Source: Mycobacterium intracellulare ATCC 13950 | GTDB lineage: Bacteria > Actinomycetota > Actinomycetes > Mycobacteriales > Mycobacteriaceae | Length of the DNA stretch: 64,000 nt | Direction of reading: 5' to 3' | Assembly: GCF_000277125.1 (NCBI RefSeq) | Contig: NC_016946.1 | Coordinates: 2,046,001 to 2,110,000, forward strand | Shown here: positions 34,725 to 48,075 of the stretch, in pieces | How positions within the stretch are numbered: position 1 is the stretch's first letter | Layout of the letters: the number at the start of each line of letters is the position of its first letter | Program-made: the position numbers and the translations under genes | Notes under the pieces: model-generated | What the model was told of the DNA's origin: nothing | What the model saw: only the letters and a program-made list of their open reading frames with translations | The model's database searches: none

Positions 34725-37700
34725 GTGACAGACACCACCGGCGCCGGCACCCGTCTCGACGAGGAACGCTTGGAACTGCTGCGCCGCAAGCTCGCTGAAC
34801 GCGGCCTGGCCAGGCCGACGGGCGCGGCTTCCGTGACCACCTACGACGAGCCGCGCATGTCCGCCGGCCAGCACCGGATGTGGTTCGTGCAGTCAGTCGA
34901 TCCCGACAGCGCGCTGCTCAACATCTGCGTCTCCTATCGCCTCATCGGCGCCGTGGACGCCGCTCGGCTACATCGCGCCGTCGATGCCGTCGCCGCGCGT
35001 CACCCCGCACTGCATACGACGTATGACACCGACGGTGACGGCGACCCGCGGCCCGTCGTCCGCGACGACCTACACCCCGAATGGTCCGAGCACGACCTGT
35101 CCGGGCTGGCCGATCAAGCCCGCCGGTTGCGGCTGGATGTGCTGGCGCAGCGGGACTTTCGCCGTCCGTTCGACCTGAGCAAGGATTCACCCCTGCGCGT
35201 CACCGTGGCGCACCTGGGTGCCGACGAGCTGATAATGCTGATCACCGCGCATCACATCGCCTGGGACGACGGCTCGTGGGCGCCCTTTTTCGCCGACCTG
35301 ACCCGTGCGTACACCGACCCGGACGGCTTTGCCGCGGCGCCGGCGCTGCCGGATCTCGCCGCCGACCCGACCGCGATCCGTCAGGCCGATCTGGACTACT
35401 GGCGGCCGCTGATGGCCGATCTCCCGGAGCCACTGGAACTTCCCGGCCCCAATGGGTCGGTGGTGCCCAGCACCTGGCGCGCGCAACGCGCGACCGCGCC
35501 GCTGTCGGCGGACGTCGTCGACCGGGCGGCCGCGCTGGCCCGCGAGACGGGCGCCACGCCTTACATGGTGTTGATGGCCGCGTTCGGCGCCCTGGTGCAC
35601 CGCTACACCCAGTCGACGGACTTCCTGTTCGCGGCCCCGGTGCTGAACCGCGGGGTGGGAACCGAGGATGTCATCGGGTACCACGGCAACACCGTGGTGG
35701 TCCGGCTGCGGCCGCGGCCACACCAGACGTTCCGCGAACTGCTGGCCCAGACCCGGGACGGCGCGGTGGGCGCCTTCGCTCATTCGCGCGCCGACCTGGA
35801 TTGGCTGGTGCGTGAGTCGAATCCGGACCGCCGGCACGGCGCGGACCGGATGACCCGGGTCAGCTTCGGACAGCGGGAGCCCGACGGCGCCGGCTTTTGC
35901 CCGCCGGGCGTGCGCTGCGAGCGCGCCGAGTTGCGCGGTCATTTCAACCAGCTGCCGCTGAGTCTGATGGTCGAGTTGAACCGCACGCCGGATGGCCTGG
36001 GCGGCGGCGTCATCGAGGCCGAGTACCTCGTCGAGGTGCTGGATCAGCAGCTGGTGCAGCAACTGCTGCGCCACTACGCTGCCCTGCTGGACAGCGTGCT
36101 GTCCGACCCCGACGTGACGCTGTCGGCGTGCGCGCTGATGAATGACGAAGACGCCGAGTGGCTGCGGTCCGTGTCGACCGGTGAAGAATTCGTCACCCCG
36201 GCCAGCACCTTGTCCGAGCTGGTCAGCCGGCGAGCGGCGCGCACGCCCGACGCCGTTGCGGTCGTCTACGAAGGGCGCGCCTACACCTACCGCGAAATCG
36301 ATGAAGAGTCGAACCGCGTGGCGCACTGGCTCATCGAGCAAGGAATCGGCACCGAGGATCGCGTCGCGGTCCTGCTGGACAAGTCACCCGAACTGGTCAT
36401 CACCGCGCTGGGTGTGCTCAAAGCCGGTGGCGTCTACCTTCCGGTGGATCCCACCTACCCGGAGGACCGGCTGAGCTTCATTCTCGGGGATGCGGACGCC
36501 AAACTGGTGCTGCACGAACCGGTTTCCGGATTGGAGGGCTATCCGACCACGGCGCCCACCGCGTTGCTGCGGCCGCTGAGCCCGCAGAACACCGCGTACC
36601 TGATCTACACCTCGGGTTCGACCGGACTGCCCAAGGGCGTGCCGGTGCCCCACGCGCCCATCGCCGAGTACTTCGTCTGGTTCGGCGACGAGTACCGGAT
36701 CGACGAGACCGACCGGCTGCTGCAGGTCGCGTCGCCCAGTTTCGACGTGTCGATGGGCGAAATCTTCGGCACCCTGATCATGGGTGCCCGGCTGGTGATT
36801 CCGCGCCCGGACGGACTGCGCGACATCGGCTACCTCACCGATCTTCTGGCGCGCGAAGGCATTACGTCGATGCACTTCGTGCCGTCGCTGCTGGGACTCT
36901 TCCTGTCGTTGCCCGGTGTCAGCCAGTGGCGCACGTTGCGGCGGGTGCCGATCGGCGGGGAGGCCCTGCCCGGCGAGATCGCCGACAAGTTCCACGCCAC
37001 CTTCGACGCGTCGCTGCACAACTTCTACGGACCGACCGAGACGGTCGTGAACTGCACCAGCTACCCGGTGGAAGGCGCCCAGGGCACGCGCATAGTGCCG
37101 ATCGGCCGGCCCAAGATCAACACGCAGGTGTACCTGCTCGACAACGCGCTGCGGCTCGTCCCTGCCGGGGTGATCGGTGAGATCTACATCGCCGGAACGC
37201 ATGTCGCGCACGGATACCACCGCAGGCCGCAGCTGACGGCCGAGCGCTTTGTCGCCGACCCGTTCACCCCGGGCGGGCGGATGTACCGCTCCGGCGACCT
37301 GGCCCGGCGTAACGCCAATGGCGACATCGAGTTCGTCGGCCGCGCCGACGAGCAGGTAAAGATCCGCGGCTTCCGCATCGAGCTGGGCGAGATCGCCGCC
37401 GCCATCTCGGTCGACCCCAGTGTCGGGCAAGCCGTCGTCCTGGCCATGGACCTGCCGCAGTTGGGCAAGAGCCTGGTGGGATACGTGACTCCGGCCGAGG
37501 GCGCCGGCACGGAAACCGTTGACGTCGAACGCATCCGCGCCCGGGTGGCCGCCGCGCTGCCGGACTATATGACCCCTGCCGCCTACGTGGTGCTCGACGA
37601 GATCCCCATCACCGCCCATCAAAAGATCGACCGCGCCGCGCTGCCGCAACCGCAACTGGCGGCCGGCACCGAGTACCGCGACCCGACGACCCCCACCGAA

Positions 37701-40700
37701 ATCCGGGTCGCCCAACTGTTCTCGGGGCTGCTCGGACACGAACGGGTGGGCGTCGACGACTCGTTCTTCGATCTGGGCGGCCACTCGCTGGTCGCCACCA
37801 AGCTGGTCACCGCGATCCGCGCGGAGTGCGGTGTGGAACTCGGCATCCGCGACGTGTTCGAGCTCGCCACCGTGGGCCTGCTGGCGGAGCGGATCGACCA
37901 GCTGAGCTCGGGCCAACTGACGCAGTCGCGCCCCAGACTGATCGCAACCGCACACGACGAACCGATGCCGCTGTCGGCGTCGCAGCTGCGCAGCTGGTTC
38001 GCCTATCGCCTGGACGGGCCCAGCCCGGTCAACAACATTCCCTTCGCGGCCAAGCTGACCGGTCCGTGGGACATCGACGCGCTGATCGCCGCCGTCGGCG
38101 ATGTCCTCGCGCGGCACGAAATCCTGCGCACCAGCTACGTCGAGCTGGACGGCGTGCCCTATCAGGTTGTGGGCCCGGCCGGGGTCGAGGTTCCGGTGCG
38201 CCGCGCGGAGGGCGTCGGCGAGGCGTGGCTGCAAGAGCAGCTCGACATCGAGCGGCGCCATTGCTTCGAGCTGGACTCGGAACTGCCGATCCGGGTCGCG
38301 GTGCTGCGCACCGAGAACGCGGACGAGCACGTGCTGTCGGTGGTCGTGCACCACATCGCCTCTGACCATTGGTCGGCGGGTGTGCTGTTCTCCGACGTGA
38401 TGACGGCCTACCGGGCCCGACGCGGTGGCGAGGCGCCGTCCTGGGCGCCGCTGCGCGTGCAGTACGCCGACTACGCGGCATGGCAGCGCACGTTTTTGGG
38501 GGACGCCAGCGGCCAGGAGTCCGCTATCGCCGCCGAGCAGCGGGAGTACTGGACCCGCAAGCTGGCCGGGCTGCCGGAGGACACCGGGTTGCGCCCGGAC
38601 TTCCCCCGCCAGCCGGTGCCCAGCGGGGAGGGCGAATCCGTCGACTTCCAGATCGACTCGGCCACCCGCGCCAAGCTCGGCGAGCTGTGCCGCGAGTTGG
38701 GCATCACCGAATTCATGCTGCTGCAAACGGCTGTGGCAGTGGTGCTGCACAAGGCCGGTGGCGGCGTGGACATTCCGTTGGGCACCCCGGTCGCCGGCCG
38801 CACCGAGGCCGAATTGGACCAACTGATCGGCTTTTTCGTCAACATCCTGGTGCTGCGCAACGACATGGACGGCAATCCGACGCTGCGCGAACTGCTGAAA
38901 CGGGCCCGCGAGACGGCCCTGGCCGCCTACGCCCACCAAGACCTGCCGTTCGACCGGGTGGTCGACAGTGTCAGCCCGGTGCGCTCGCTGTCGCGCAACC
39001 CGCTGTTCCAGGTCGTCGTGCACGTCCGGGATCACCTGTCCGCCACGCGGGTCATCGAAACCGCCCCCGCGGGCGGCGATGGACGCGACACCGTGTGCAC
39101 GTCGCTGGACCCCATCTTCGACATGGCCCACGCCGACCTCAGCGTCAACTTCTTCGGCACCGACGGCACCGACGACGTCGGCTACAACTGCAATGTCATC
39201 TTCCGTACCGAGCTCTACGCCAGAACGACCATCGAGCGGTTGGCGCAATGGCTGTCGCGTGCGGTCGCCGTGTTCGCCGAGGATCTCGACTTGAGCCTGC
39301 GCGACGTTGCGCTGATCGATGCGGGAGAACAGCACCGCATCCTGCAGGACTGGAGCCGCGGGGCGCCGGCACCGCACGACAGGCCGCGCACCATACCCGA
39401 GCTGCTGGAACCGAGTCGGGCATGGGACGCGGATCGGATCGCGGTGCGCTGCGGGGACGAGCGGATCGATTACCCTGCGCTGCACCGCCGTTCGGACAAC
39501 CTGGCCGCGCTGCTCGCCAAGAACGGGGCGGGGCCGGGCGCGTTGGTCGGGCTGTCGACCCGCCGCAGCATCGACCTGGTCGTGGCGCTGGTGGCCATCA
39601 TGAAGGCCGGCGCCGGTTACTTCCCCATCGACCCCGGTTACCCCTTGGCGCGAAAGCAATTCATGCTCGAGGACGTCGCGCCGCCGGTGGTGGTCGCAAC
39701 GACCGAAGCGGTGGCGACCATGCCACACGTTGCGGGAGTCGAGTTGATTTCGCTGGACGATCCCCACGTGCGCGACCTGGTGGACAGCGATGACGTCGAT
39801 CCCCAGTCGCGGGATTTGCCGCGGCCCCACCCCGACGACCCGATGTATCTGGTGTTCACCTCCGGATCGACCGGCAAGCCGAAAGGCGCGGTGGGCACCC
39901 ATCGTTCGATGGCCGCCCGGCTGGATTGGCAGCTGCGGCACTACCCGCCGAGGACCGAGGACGTGCGGCTGGCGCAGGCGTCGATCACCTTCCTCGAAGG
40001 CGGGATGGAGATGCTGGCCGGCCTGGCCGCCGGCGCGACCATGATCCTGGCCGACGACGACGAGCACCGCGACCCCGAGGCCCTCGGGGAGTTGATGACC
40101 CGGTATTCGGTCGCCCAGGTGACCGCCGTGCCCAGCCTGGTCTCGGCGTTGGTGGACAGCCGGCCCGACGCCGTGCGCGCGCTGTCGCGGCTGGTGTGCG
40201 GTGGCGAGCCGGTCAGCACGTCGCTGCTGCAACGGCTGGTGTCGGTGTGCGCCGACGACGGTGCGACCGAGTTGCTGAACAACATCGGTTCCACCGAGAC
40301 CTCCGGCGCGGTTTCCCGCGGGCCGTTGGGCCTGCCGAATCCGCTTGTCGGAAAGCCGGTCCCGGGCGCGCAGGCCTACCTCCTCGACGACGGGCTGCGT
40401 CCGGTGCCGGTCGGCGTGGTGGGCGAGCTGTACTACGCCGGTGACCAGCTGGCGCGCGGGTACTGGAAACGGCCCGCCCTGACCGCGACGCGGTTCGTCG
40501 CCAACCCCTATGGCGGGGAGCCCGGTTCGCGCTTGTACCGCAGCGGTGACCTGGCCCGGTGGACCGAGGACGGCCAACTGGAATTCGTCGGACGCTCCGA
40601 CCACCAGGTGCAGGTCCGCGGCTTCCGGGTCGAGTTGGCCGAGGTCGAGGCGGCCCTCGCGGCGGCCGACGGCGTCGCCGCCGCGGCCGCGCGCACCTGG

Positions 40701-41300
40701 GAGGTGCACGGCGGCACGTCGCTGGCCGGATATGTTGTGCCCCAACGGCCCATCGTCGATGACGTCGACAAGGCGGCGTTCGCGGGGGAGGTGCGCGCCG
40801 CGATCGCCACGACCCTGCCGGGCTACATGATGCCGTCGTCGCTGACCGTTCTCGACGTCCTGCCCAAGACTGAGTCCGGCAAGTTGAACCGGCCCGGGCT
40901 GCCGCTCCCGGCGGTCAGCACCGGTGGCCTGACCGAACCGGCGCGCACGGACACCGAACGGGCGCTGGCCAAGGTGTTCGCCGAACTGCTTTCGACCCCC
41001 GAAGTGGGGCGCTTCGACGACTTCTTCGCCCTCGGCGGCGACAGCATCCTGTCCGTGCAGCTGGCCTCGCGGGCGCGCGCCGTCGGCCTGGCCGTGAGCC
41101 CGCGCATGATCTTCGAGAATCCGACGGTGCAGCAGCTGGCCGCCGCCGTGGACGCTCTGGGGAACGGGCAGGCTGACACCGAGCGGGACGACCAGGCGGC
41201 CGACGTCCGTTTCGAGCCGATGAGCACCTCCGGCCTCTCGTCCACGGATCTGGCTGCGGTGACCCAACTTTGGTCGTCGTCACGTGAGGGCACGACATGA
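34725..41300 (+). CDS. mbtE: MbtE, two-module NRPS (C-A-PCP-C-A-PCP)
   Basis: A 2191-aa NRPS. Module 1: C domain with H176-H177-IAWDD; A domain about 490-990 with the FDVS signature at 673-676 and YGPTE; PCP with GGHSL near 1020. Module 2: C domain with H1209-H1210-IASDH; A domain about 1553-2060; PCP with GGDSI near 2106. In A domain 2 the ATP-binding SGSTGKPKG and YRSGDLARW motifs are intact. The usual F-D-x-S is replaced by F-L-E-G (1756-1759), so the Asp that holds the amino group is missing, and YGPTE reads IGSTE. M. tuberculosis MbtE is about 1682 aa, so this protein is about 500 residues longer, roughly one adenylation domain. It incorporates the first (hydroxy)lysine; the role of module 2 is open. 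GTG 34725 is used. Confidence 0.93.
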   Translation: MTDTTGAGTRLDEERLELLRRKLAERGLARPTGAASVTTYDEPRMSAGQHRMWFVQSVDPDSALLNICVSYRLIGAVDAARLHRAVDAVAARHPALHTTYDTDGDGDPRPVVRDDLHPEWSEHDLSGLADQARRLRLDVLAQRDFRRPFDLSKDSPLRVTVAHLGADELIMLITAHHIAWDDGSWAPFFADLTRAYTDPDGFAAAPALPDLAADPTAIRQADLDYWRPLMADLPEPLELPGPNGSVVPSTWRAQRATAPLSADVVDRAAALARETGATPYMVLMAAFGALVHRYTQSTDFLFAAPVLNRGVGTEDVIGYHGNTVVVRLRPRPHQTFRELLAQTRDGAVGAFAHSRADLDWLVRESNPDRRHGADRMTRVSFGQREPDGAGFCPPGVRCERAELRGHFNQLPLSLMVELNRTPDGLGGGVIEAEYLVEVLDQQLVQQLLRHYAALLDSVLSDPDVTLSACALMNDEDAEWLRSVSTGEEFVTPASTLSELVSRRAARTPDAVAVVYEGRAYTYREIDEESNRVAHWLIEQGIGTEDRVAVLLDKSPELVITALGVLKAGGVYLPVDPTYPEDRLSFILGDADAKLVLHEPVSGLEGYPTTAPTALLRPLSPQNTAYLIYTSGSTGLPKGVPVPHAPIAEYFVWFGDEYRIDETDRLLQVASPSFDVSMGEIFGTLIMGARLVIPRPDGLRDIGYLTDLLAREGITSMHFVPSLLGLFLSLPGVSQWRTLRRVPIGGEALPGEIADKFHATFDASLHNFYGPTETVVNCTSYPVEGAQGTRIVPIGRPKINTQVYLLDNALRLVPAGVIGEIYIAGTHVAHGYHRRPQLTAERFVADPFTPGGRMYRSGDLARRNANGDIEFVGRADEQVKIRGFRIELGEIAAAISVDPSVGQAVVLAMDLPQLGKSLVGYVTPAEGAGTETVDVERIRARVAAALPDYMTPAAYVVLDEIPITAHQKIDRAALPQPQLAAGTEYRDPTTPTEIRVAQLFSGLLGHERVGVDDSFFDLGGHSLVATKLVTAIRAECGVELGIRDVFELATVGLLAERIDQLSSGQLTQSRPRLIATAHDEPMPLSASQLRSWFAYRLDGPSPVNNIPFAAKLTGPWDIDALIAAVGDVLARHEILRTSYVELDGVPYQVVGPAGVEVPVRRAEGVGEAWLQEQLDIERRHCFELDSELPIRVAVLRTENADEHVLSVVVHHIASDHWSAGVLFSDVMTAYRARRGGEAPSWAPLRVQYADYAAWQRTFLGDASGQESAIAAEQREYWTRKLAGLPEDTGLRPDFPRQPVPSGEGESVDFQIDSATRAKLGELCRELGITEFMLLQTAVAVVLHKAGGGVDIPLGTPVAGRTEAELDQLIGFFVNILVLRNDMDGNPTLRELLKRARETALAAYAHQDLPFDRVVDSVSPVRSLSRNPLFQVVVHVRDHLSATRVIETAPAGGDGRDTVCTSLDPIFDMAHADLSVNFFGTDGTDDVGYNCNVIFRTELYARTTIERLAQWLSRAVAVFAEDLDLSLRDVALIDAGEQHRILQDWSRGAPAPHDRPRTIPELLEPSRAWDADRIAVRCGDERIDYPALHRRSDNLAALLAKNGAGPGALVGLSTRRSIDLVVALVAIMKAGAGYFPIDPGYPLARKQFMLEDVAPPVVVATTEAVATMPHVAGVELISLDDPHVRDLVDSDDVDPQSRDLPRPHPDDPMYLVFTSGSTGKPKGAVGTHRSMAARLDWQLRHYPPRTEDVRLAQASITFLEGGMEMLAGLAAGATMILADDDEHRDPEALGELMTRYSVAQVTAVPSLVSALVDSRPDAVRALSRLVCGGEPVSTSLLQRLVSVCADDGATELLNNIGSTETSGAVSRGPLGLPNPLVGKPVPGAQAYLLDDGLRPVPVGVVGELYYAGDQLARGYWKRPALTATRFVANPYGGEPGSRLYRSGDLARWTEDGQLEFVGRSDHQVQVRGFRVELAEVEAALAAADGVAAAAARTWEVHGGTSLAGYVVPQRPIVDDVDKAAFAGEVRAAIATTLPGYMMPSSLTVLDVLPKTESGKLNRPGLPLPAVSTGGLTEPARTDTERALAKVFAELLSTPEVGRFDDFFALGGDSILSVQLASRARAVGLAVSPRMIFENPTVQQLAAAVDALGNGQADTERDDQAADVRFEPMSTSGLSSTDLAAVTQLWSSSREGTT

Positions 41301-44300
41301 CGGCCGCCGACACCGACGTCGCGCCCGACATCGAGGACGTGATGGCGCTGAGCCCCCTGCAGGAGGGCTTGTACTCGCTGACCACGCTCGCCGAGTTCGC
41401 CGACGGCGAAGCCGCGGACGACCCGTACGTGATCGGCATGGCCGCCGACATCTCCGGCGCACTCGACGTCGCGCTGCTACGCGAGTGCGCGGAGAAGATG
41501 TTGGTGCGCCACCCGAACCTACGGGCCAGCTTCTTCAGCCGCGGCATCCCGCGGCCGGTGCAGATCGTGCCGTCCCGTGTCGAGTTGCCGTGGCGATCCG
41601 TCAGCGCCGCGCGCGAGGACGTGCCGGCGCTGGAAACCGGCGAACGCCGCCGGCCCTTCGACCTGGAACACGGGCCGGCCATCCGCTTCCTGCTGATCGA
41701 ATTGCCGGGCGCGCAATGGCGTTTGGTGCTCACCGCCCATCACATCGTGATCGACGGCTGGTCGATGCCGGTGTTCATCAACGAGATGATGATCCTGTAC
41801 CAGGCCGGCGGCGACCTGTCGGCGCTGCCCGTGGCGCCGCGGCCGTACCGCGATTACATCGGCTGGCTGGCCAGTCGCGACCCGGAGGCCAGCCAGCAGG
41901 TCTGGCGCCGGCACCTCGCCGGTCTGCCCGGCCCCACCCTGCTGGCCGCCGCCCTGGGCTTGGTGGAGACGACGCAGGGACGGCAGACGGCGCTGCCGCG
42001 CACCACCGAACTGCGGCTGCCGGCCGAGGCCACCGCGCGGTTGGTCGACGAGGCCCGTTCGCGTGGCATCACCGTCAACACCCTGATGCAGATGGCGTGG
42101 GCGCTGGTGTTGTCCCGTCTCACCGACACCGACGACGTGGTTTTCGGGGTCACGGTGTCCGGCAGGCCGCCCGAACTGACCGGTGTCGAGACCATGGTGG
42201 GTCTGTTCATCAACACCGTGCCCCTGCGGGTGCGGCTGGACCCGGCCGCCAGCGCCGGCGAACAATGTCGCGCCGTGCAGCGCGACGCCGCCCTGCTGCG
42301 CGAGCACAGCTATCTCGGGCACGCCCAATTGCGTGCCCTCGGCGGGGTCGGGGAGATGTTCGACACCCTGCTGGTCTACGAGAACTTCCCGATGAACGGG
42401 CTGTCCTCCAGTGGCGAATTGACCGCCGGCGGTGCGACCTTCCGGCCATCCGCCCTGCAAACCCTGTCGCATTTCCCGATCGCCGTCGCCGCCCACATGG
42501 ATGCCGGCGAGCTGGTGGTGCTGATCGAAGTGATCGACGGCGCGCTGGGCGCCATTCCCGCGGCCACGTTCGGTCGTCGGGTGCTGTCCACCGCCGAGCG
42601 GCTGCTGCGGGATTGGGCGCGGCCGCTGCGCGAGATCAGCGTCCTCTTCGACGACGAGGTTGCCCCGCTGCGTGCCGCCGGGGCGCCCGCCGCGACGTCA
42701 CCGCGGAGCATTCACGCGCGGTTCGCCGACGTCGTGGCCAGCGCGCCCGACAGCCCGGCGGTCAGCTGGGCGGGTGGCACGCTGAGCTATCGCGAGCTGG
42801 ATGACCGGTCCACCCGGCTGGCCGCCCAGCTCGTCCGCAAGGGCGTCGCGCCCGAAACACCGGTCGCCATAAGCCTTTTCCGCGATCCGCAGTACGTCGT
42901 CGCGATACTCGCGGTGCTCAAGGCCGGCGGCATGTGCGTGCCGCTGGTGCCGGGGATGCCCCCGGAGCGGGTCACCTCGATCCTGCGCCAATCCGGCGCG
43001 TCGATCGTCCTGGACGACGAGCTGACCGCGCAGCTCCTCGAGGCCGGCCGGCCGCACGACGAATTCACGCCGGTCGACGTCGCGCCCGAACGGGCCGCGT
43101 ATGTCGTGTTCACCTCGGGCACGACGGGAGAACCCAAGGGCGTCATCGGAACCCATGGCGCGGTGGGGGCGTACGCCGATGACCATCTGGACCGCGTGCT
43201 GCGGCCCGCGGCCGCAAGACTGGGCAGACCGCTGCGCATCGCCCACGCTTGGTCGTTCGCCTTCGACGCCGCCTGGCAGCCGTTGGTCGCCCTGCTCGAC
43301 GGCCATGGCGTGCATGTGGTCGACGAGCAGACCCAGACCGATGCCGAGGCGCTGGTCGCGCTGATCGCCGAGCACGGCATCGACATGATCGACACCACCC
43401 CGTCGATGTTCGCCCAGCTGCAGGCGTTCGGCCTGCTGACCGACGTGCCGTTGACGGTGTTGGCGCTCGGGGGAGAGGCGCTCGGCAGCGCCGCCTGGGA
43501 CCGAATCCGCGAGGCGTGCAACGCCACGTCGATGACGGCGTACAACTGCTACGGGCCGACCGAGACCACGGTCGAGGCGGTGGTCGCCGCGATCGCCGAG
43601 CACGACGAGCCCTGCATCGGCCGACCGACCCGGCACACCCGCGGATACGTGCTGGATTCCGGGCTGCGCCCGGTGCCGTGCGGCGCGACGGGCGAACTGT
43701 ACCTGGGCGGCGCCCAGCTGGCTCGCGGCTACATCGGCCGCGCGGGGGAGACCGCGGCGCGCTTTGTCGCCGACCCCTTCGCGCCCGCGCAGCGGATGTA
43801 CCGCACGGGCGACCTGGTGCGCCGATTGCCCGACGGCACAGTGCAATACATCGGTCGCGCCGACGCCCAGGTGAAGATCCGTGGCCACCGCGTCGAGCCC
43901 GGGGAGATCGCCGCCGCCCTCGAATCGCATCCCGCCGTCCGGCACGCCGGCGTGCTGGTACATCAGCACCGGGGAGCCCCGCGGCTGACCGCGTACGTGG
44001 CGACCACCGATACCGCGGGGGCCAAGCCGACGGCCACCGAACTGCGGGCCATGCTCGGCACCCGGTTGCCGCGCTACATGGTGCCGCAGCGCATCGTTGT
44101 GGTCGACGAAATCCCGTTGACCCCCAACGGGAAACTGGACGAATCCGCGTTGGCCGCCGCCGACGTCGCCGAATCAGCCGGCGGCGCGGCAACACCCGAG
44201 ACCGCCACGGAATCCGCGCTGGCCGACCTGCTCGCCGAACTGCTCGGGCACCCAAGCGTCGACGTCACCGCGGACTTTTTGCAGCTGGGACTGGACAGCA

Positions 44301-45736
44301 TCATGGCGTTGTCGGTGGTGCAGGCGGCCCGGGCGCGCGGAATGGCGCTGCGCGCCCGACTCATCCTCGACTGCACCAACATCCGCGAACTGGCCGAAGC
44401 GATCGACTCGGAAACCACCGCCGCGGCCCAGCAGGTGGACGAGGCAAGCGGGCCAATGCCGTTGCTGCCCAACGGCCGATGGCTCTACGAGCACGGCGAC
44501 CCGCGCCGGCTCGCCCAGACCGAGGCCATCCGGCTGCCCGAGACGCTGCGCCGCGAACAGCTGGACGCCGCGCTGGCAAGCATCATCAACGGCCACGAGG
44601 TGCTGCGCACCCGGGTCGACCGCTCCACGATGACCTTGGTTCCGGTGCCGGACGCCGACGTCCTGGGGGCACTCGAAGAAGTTGAGGTGGACGCAGAGCT
44701 GGCCGCGGCGGTGCCGGCCCACGTCGCCCGGGCCGTCGACCGGTTGGACCCCGAACGGGGAACGCTGCTGGCCGCGGTGTGGCTCCGGCCCCCGGCCGGC
44801 GAGAGCGTGCTGTTGCTGGCCGCGCACGTCGTGGCGCTGGACCCGGCGTCGTGGCGGGTGATCCTCGGTGAACTCGGTGCCGCCCTGACTGCGGCGGCGA
44901 CCGGTCACTCACCGGCCCCCGTACGGGAACACACCAGCTATCGGCGCTGGGCCGAGGCGCTCACCGCGCGGGCGCACGGCCTGGACACCACGCCGTACTG
45001 GGCGTCGGAGTTGGACGGCGACGACCCCGACCTCGGCGCCCGGCGGCTCGACCCTGACCGCGATCGGGCCCGCGATCTGATCGTCCGCAACGTCGCGACC
45101 GACGCCGACCTCACTCGCCGGCTGCTGAATTCGGGTCTGGCGTTGCCCACGCTGTTGGTCGCCGCCACCGCGGCGACGGTGACCAGCTGGCGCCGGCTAC
45201 GCGGTCAGGCGACCCCGCCTCCGCTGCTGGCGCTCGAAACCCATGGCCGCGCGGACACTTTGGTCGATGGGCCCGGCGCGCACACCATCGACACCGGCGA
45301 CACGGTCGGCCTGCTCAGCTCCATCTACCCGGTGCGGCTGGACTCCGACGACCCGCACAAGGTGGCGGAGAAGTTGGCCTCGATCCCCGGCGATGGCCTC
45401 GACTTCGGGTTGCTGCGCTACCTGCGGGACGACACCGCCGCGCGGCTCGCCGGCTTCCCGCCGCCGCAACTGCTGCTGAATTACCTTGGCGCCGCCCACA
45501 CCGACGGCGGCACCGGGCTGACGCTCGAGCGCGAGCTGCTCGCCGGGGTGTCGCCCGTGCCCGAGCCCGATCTGGCGGTGCGCCACGAGCTCACCATCGC
45601 GGCGATGGTGCTGACATACGGCGGGGAGCGGGTGCTGGCGGCCCAGTGGCGCGCGCTGCCCGACATTCTCACGGACGCGGACATCACCGCGCTGCAAGGA
45701 CTTTGGATCGATTCACTGCGGGAGGTGGTGAAATGA
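41297..45736 (+). CDS. mbtF: MbtF, terminal NRPS of mycobactin synthesis
   Basis: A 1479-aa protein, near the M. tuberculosis length of 1461. It has a C domain with HHIVIDG (H148-G154) and an A domain about 470-950 with [19 protein letters not shown] at the substrate-specificity loop and YGPTE. The carrier has [11 protein letters not shown] near 1000. A C-terminal condensation/epimerisation-fold domain follows from about 1050 to the end, whose HHxxxDG is degenerate (AAHVVALD). It adds the C-terminal lysine, and the last domain is a candidate for caprolactam release. It overlaps mbtE by ATGA and mbtG by ATGA. Confidence 0.95.
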   Translation: MTAADTDVAPDIEDVMALSPLQEGLYSLTTLAEFADGEAADDPYVIGMAADISGALDVALLRECAEKMLVRHPNLRASFFSRGIPRPVQIVPSRVELPWRSVSAAREDVPALETGERRRPFDLEHGPAIRFLLIELPGAQWRLVLTAHHIVIDGWSMPVFINEMMILYQAGGDLSALPVAPRPYRDYIGWLASRDPEASQQVWRRHLAGLPGPTLLAAALGLVETTQGRQTALPRTTELRLPAEATARLVDEARSRGITVNTLMQMAWALVLSRLTDTDDVVFGVTVSGRPPELTGVETMVGLFINTVPLRVRLDPAASAGEQCRAVQRDAALLREHSYLGHAQLRALGGVGEMFDTLLVYENFPMNGLSSSGELTAGGATFRPSALQTLSHFPIAVAAHMDAGELVVLIEVIDGALGAIPAATFGRRVLSTAERLLRDWARPLREISVLFDDEVAPLRAAGAPAATSPRSIHARFADVVASAPDSPAVSWAGGTLSYRELDDRSTRLAAQLVRKGVAPETPVAISLFRDPQYVVAILAVLKAGGMCVPLVPGMPPERVTSILRQSGASIVLDDELTAQLLEAGRPHDEFTPVDVAPERAAYVVFTSGTTGEPKGVIGTHGAVGAYADDHLDRVLRPAAARLGRPLRIAHAWSFAFDAAWQPLVALLDGHGVHVVDEQTQTDAEALVALIAEHGIDMIDTTPSMFAQLQAFGLLTDVPLTVLALGGEALGSAAWDRIREACNATSMTAYNCYGPTETTVEAVVAAIAEHDEPCIGRPTRHTRGYVLDSGLRPVPCGATGELYLGGAQLARGYIGRAGETAARFVADPFAPAQRMYRTGDLVRRLPDGTVQYIGRADAQVKIRGHRVEPGEIAAALESHPAVRHAGVLVHQHRGAPRLTAYVATTDTAGAKPTATELRAMLGTRLPRYMVPQRIVVVDEIPLTPNGKLDESALAAADVAESAGGAATPETATESALADLLAELLGHPSVDVTADFLQLGLDSIMALSVVQAARARGMALRARLILDCTNIRELAEAIDSETTAAAQQVDEASGPMPLLPNGRWLYEHGDPRRLAQTEAIRLPETLRREQLDAALASIINGHEVLRTRVDRSTMTLVPVPDADVLGALEEVEVDAELAAAVPAHVARAVDRLDPERGTLLAAVWLRPPAGESVLLLAAHVVALDPASWRVILGELGAALTAAATGHSPAPVREHTSYRRWAEALTARAHGLDTTPYWASELDGDDPDLGARRLDPDRDRARDLIVRNVATDADLTRRLLNSGLALPTLLVAATAATVTSWRRLRGQATPPPLLALETHGRADTLVDGPGAHTIDTGDTVGLLSSIYPVRLDSDDPHKVAEKLASIPGDGLDFGLLRYLRDDTAARLAGFPPPQLLLNYLGAAHTDGGTGLTLERELLAGVSPVPEPDLAVRHELTIAAMVLTYGGERVLAAQWRALPDILTDADITALQGLWIDSLREVVK

Positions 45737-47019
45737 GCACACTGGCGATCGTGGGCGCCGGCGCCAAGGCGGTGGCCGTCGCCGCCAAGGCGTCGGTATT
45801 GCGCGACATGGGCGTCGAGGTTCCGGACGTGGTCGCCGTGGAACGCATCGGCGTCGCGGCGAACTGGCAGGCCAGCGGCGGCTGGACGGACGGTGCGCAC
45901 CGGCTGGGCACCAGCCCGGAAAAAGACGTCGGCTTTCCCTACCGCTCGGCGCTGGTGCCGCGCCGCAACGCCGAGCTGGACGAGCGGATGACCCGCTACA
46001 GCTGGCAGTCCTACCTGATCGCCACGGCGTCGTTCGCCGAGTGGATCGACCGCGGCAGGCCGGCGCCGCCGCATCGGCGGTGGAGCCAGTATCTGAGCTG
46101 GGTCGCCGACCACGTGGGGATGAATGTGGTGCACGGCGAGGTCGAACGGCTGGCCGTCACCGGGGACCGCTGGGCGATCCACACCCATGAGACCACCGTG
46201 CACGCCGACGCGTTGATGATCACCGGGCCCGGCCAGGCCGAAAAGTCCTTGCTTCCGGGCAATCCGCGCGTCCTCTCGATCGCCCAGTTCTGGGACCGCG
46301 CCGCCAATCACGACCGGATCAGCGCGGAGCGGGTCGCGGTGATCGGCGGCGGTGAGACGGCCGCCGCGATGCTCAATGAGCTGTTCCGGCACCGGGTCTC
46401 GAGCATCACCGTCATCTCCCCGCAGGCGACGCTGTTCACGCGCGGCGAGGGGTATTTCGAGAACTCGCTGTTCTCCGATCCCACCAACTGGCCGGCCCTC
46501 ACGCTGGCCGAACGTCGAGATGCCTTGGCCCGCACGGACCGGGGGGTGTTTTCGTCGAACGTGCAGGAGGCGTTGCTGGCCGATGACCGCATCCACCACC
46601 TGCGGGGCCGCGTCGCCCACGCGGTGGGCAGGCAGGGGCAGATCCGGCTGACGTTGTCCACCAACCGAGGAAGCGAGAACCTCGAGACGGTCCACGGGTT
46701 TGATCTCGTCATCGACGGCTCCGGCGCCGACTCGCTGTGGTTCGCACCGTTGTTCAGCCAGGACGCGCTTGATCTGCTCGAACTCGGTCTGGGTGGGCCA
46801 CTGACTTCGGAGCGGCTGCAGGAGGCGATAGGTTATGACCTGTCGGTCACAGACGTCACCCCTAAGTTGTTCCTGCCCAACCTGTCCGGACTCACCCAGG
46901 GCCCCGGATTCCCGAACCTGAGCTGCCTGGGGCTGCTATCCGATCGGGTGTTGGGTTCCACCGTCAGCCCCTCCGCGTATCCCCTGAGAAGGAGACATGA
47001 TGAGCGCCAACCCCTTTGA
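45733..47019 (+). CDS. mbtG: MbtG, lysine N6-hydroxylase
   Basis: Flavin-dependent N-monooxygenase (428 aa) that hydroxylates the lysine epsilon-nitrogen to form the iron-binding hydroxamates. An FAD-binding segment, [18 protein letters not shown], lies at the N-terminus, an NADPH-binding [18 protein letters not shown] near residue 200, and the [12 protein letters not shown] [14 protein letters not shown] region near 325. The start ATG 45733 overlaps the mbtF stop. The C-terminal 23 bases overlap mbtH. Confidence 0.95.
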   Translation: MSTLAIVGAGAKAVAVAAKASVLRDMGVEVPDVVAVERIGVAANWQASGGWTDGAHRLGTSPEKDVGFPYRSALVPRRNAELDERMTRYSWQSYLIATASFAEWIDRGRPAPPHRRWSQYLSWVADHVGMNVVHGEVERLAVTGDRWAIHTHETTVHADALMITGPGQAEKSLLPGNPRVLSIAQFWDRAANHDRISAERVAVIGGGETAAAMLNELFRHRVSSITVISPQATLFTRGEGYFENSLFSDPTNWPALTLAERRDALARTDRGVFSSNVQEALLADDRIHHLRGRVAHAVGRQGQIRLTLSTNRGSENLETVHGFDLVIDGSGADSLWFAPLFSQDALDLLELGLGGPLTSERLQEAIGYDLSVTDVTPKLFLPNLSGLTQGPGFPNLSCLGLLSDRVLGSTVSPSAYPLRRRHDERQPL

Positions 47020-47215
47020 CGACGACAACGCCACCTTCGTGGTGCTGGCCAATGACGAGAACCAGCACAGCCTCTGGCCGACCTTCGCCGACACGCCGTC
47101 CGGCTGGCGGGTGGTCTTCGGTGAAGCAAGCCGCGCGGACTGCCTGGAGTACGTGGAGCAGAACTGGTCAGATATCCGCCCCAAGAGCCTGATTGAGGCG
47201 CTCGCGGGGGAGTAA
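46997..47215 (+). CDS. mbtH: MbtH, NRPS adenylation-domain chaperone
   Basis: A 72-aa founding-type MbtH-like protein with NPFDD, the core [22 protein letters not shown] with the conserved tryptophans, and SLIEAL near the end. It binds and activates or solubilises NRPS adenylation domains, here MbtB, MbtE and MbtF. A strong GAAGGAGA ribosome site lies inside the mbtG 3' end. ATG 46997 or 47000 are equivalent choices. It is the last gene of the mbtB-H operon. Confidence 0.97.
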   Translation: MMSANPFDDDNATFVVLANDENQHSLWPTFADTPSGWRVVFGEASRADCLEYVEQNWSDIRPKSLIEALAGE

Positions 47216-47464
47216 AGGCCCACCGCGGGGTCCTTGCACTATGCAGGCAGGGACGATTTCCCAGCCGCTGCACGCCTGCGGTACAAGGCTATTCGAGGTA
47301 TGTCCCGCGTCGCCGCCGTAGCGTCGCCGTAACGTGACCAAGTTGAGACGCAAATTCCGGAGTCACAGGGCACACTTACACCATCTTCAACCATGAAGAC
47401 GTGTGACCGTGTGCGGCGATCCCCAAGATTTCCGCCACGGTCCATGTGTATCGAAGGGGGACCT

Positions 47465-48001
47465 GTGAATTCCGTGAAGTCCATTGCCACGGGCGTGGCG
47501 GCGCTGACCGCCATTGGCGGCGCCGCCGCCGGTGTGGCTTCCATTGCAGCACCGATGGGTCTGGATCATGTGCAACTGGCTGCGGTCGGCGCGCCACTGC
47601 CGCAGGACCCGCCACCGCCTCCGCCCCCGCCGCCGGGTGCGCCGGGCCAGTTGCCGACGGCCGATCAGTTGGCCACTCTGTGCAACCAGGTAACCGACCC
47701 CGGCGTCAACTACAGGGAGAAGGCCAACTTCGTTGAAAACGGCGTCAGCCAAAACGAGGGCATGGTGGCCGACCATGACCTGCGAAAGGCCTACCGCAAC
47801 GGGAACTTTCCCGAGCAGTTCAACGTGACGAACATCGCGCCGGCGGGTCCGAACATGGCCCAGGCCGACGTCGCCATCACGGGCCCGAAGTTCGCCGGCC
47901 CGGTCACCAAGCACCTCGCGTTCGTCAACCAGGGTGGGAACTGGGTCCTGCAGCACGACGCGGCGATCGCGCTGATACAGGCCGCGACCGCCACCAACTG
48001 A
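47465..48001 (+). CDS. cfp2: MTB12/CFP-2-like secreted low-molecular-weight antigen, copy 1
   Basis: A 178-aa exported protein. The signal sequence (VKSIATGVAALTAIGGAAAG) is followed by a mature region starting near LAAVGAPLPQ. A polyproline run of nine prolines (residues about 43-51) precedes the globular domain, which has TADQLATLCNQVTDPGVNY, DHDLRKAYRNGNFP, FNVTNI and FVNQGGNWVLQ. It matches M. tuberculosis Rv2376c (CFP-2/MTB12), which also lies next to mbtH. GTG 47465 is chosen because GAAGGGGG precedes it at the right distance. A paralogue follows immediately. Confidence 0.92.
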   Translation: MNSVKSIATGVAALTAIGGAAAGVASIAAPMGLDHVQLAAVGAPLPQDPPPPPPPPPGAPGQLPTADQLATLCNQVTDPGVNYREKANFVENGVSQNEGMVADHDLRKAYRNGNFPEQFNVTNIAPAGPNMAQADVAITGPKFAGPVTKHLAFVNQGGNWVLQHDAAIALIQAATATN

Positions 48002-48075
48002 TGACCGCGCGGTGCCTGCCGCGCAAACCCGAAGCCGGTCTGGCGCATTCGCCGGACGTTCCGATACTCGAGGAC

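Noticed and set aside
36384..41267. Very long antisense open frame (over 1,600 codons) opposite mbtE
   Set aside because: High-GC codon bias leaves the complementary frame open. The translation is low-complexity (Arg/Gly/His/Gln rich) with no domain, whereas the plus strand encodes clear NRPS modules.
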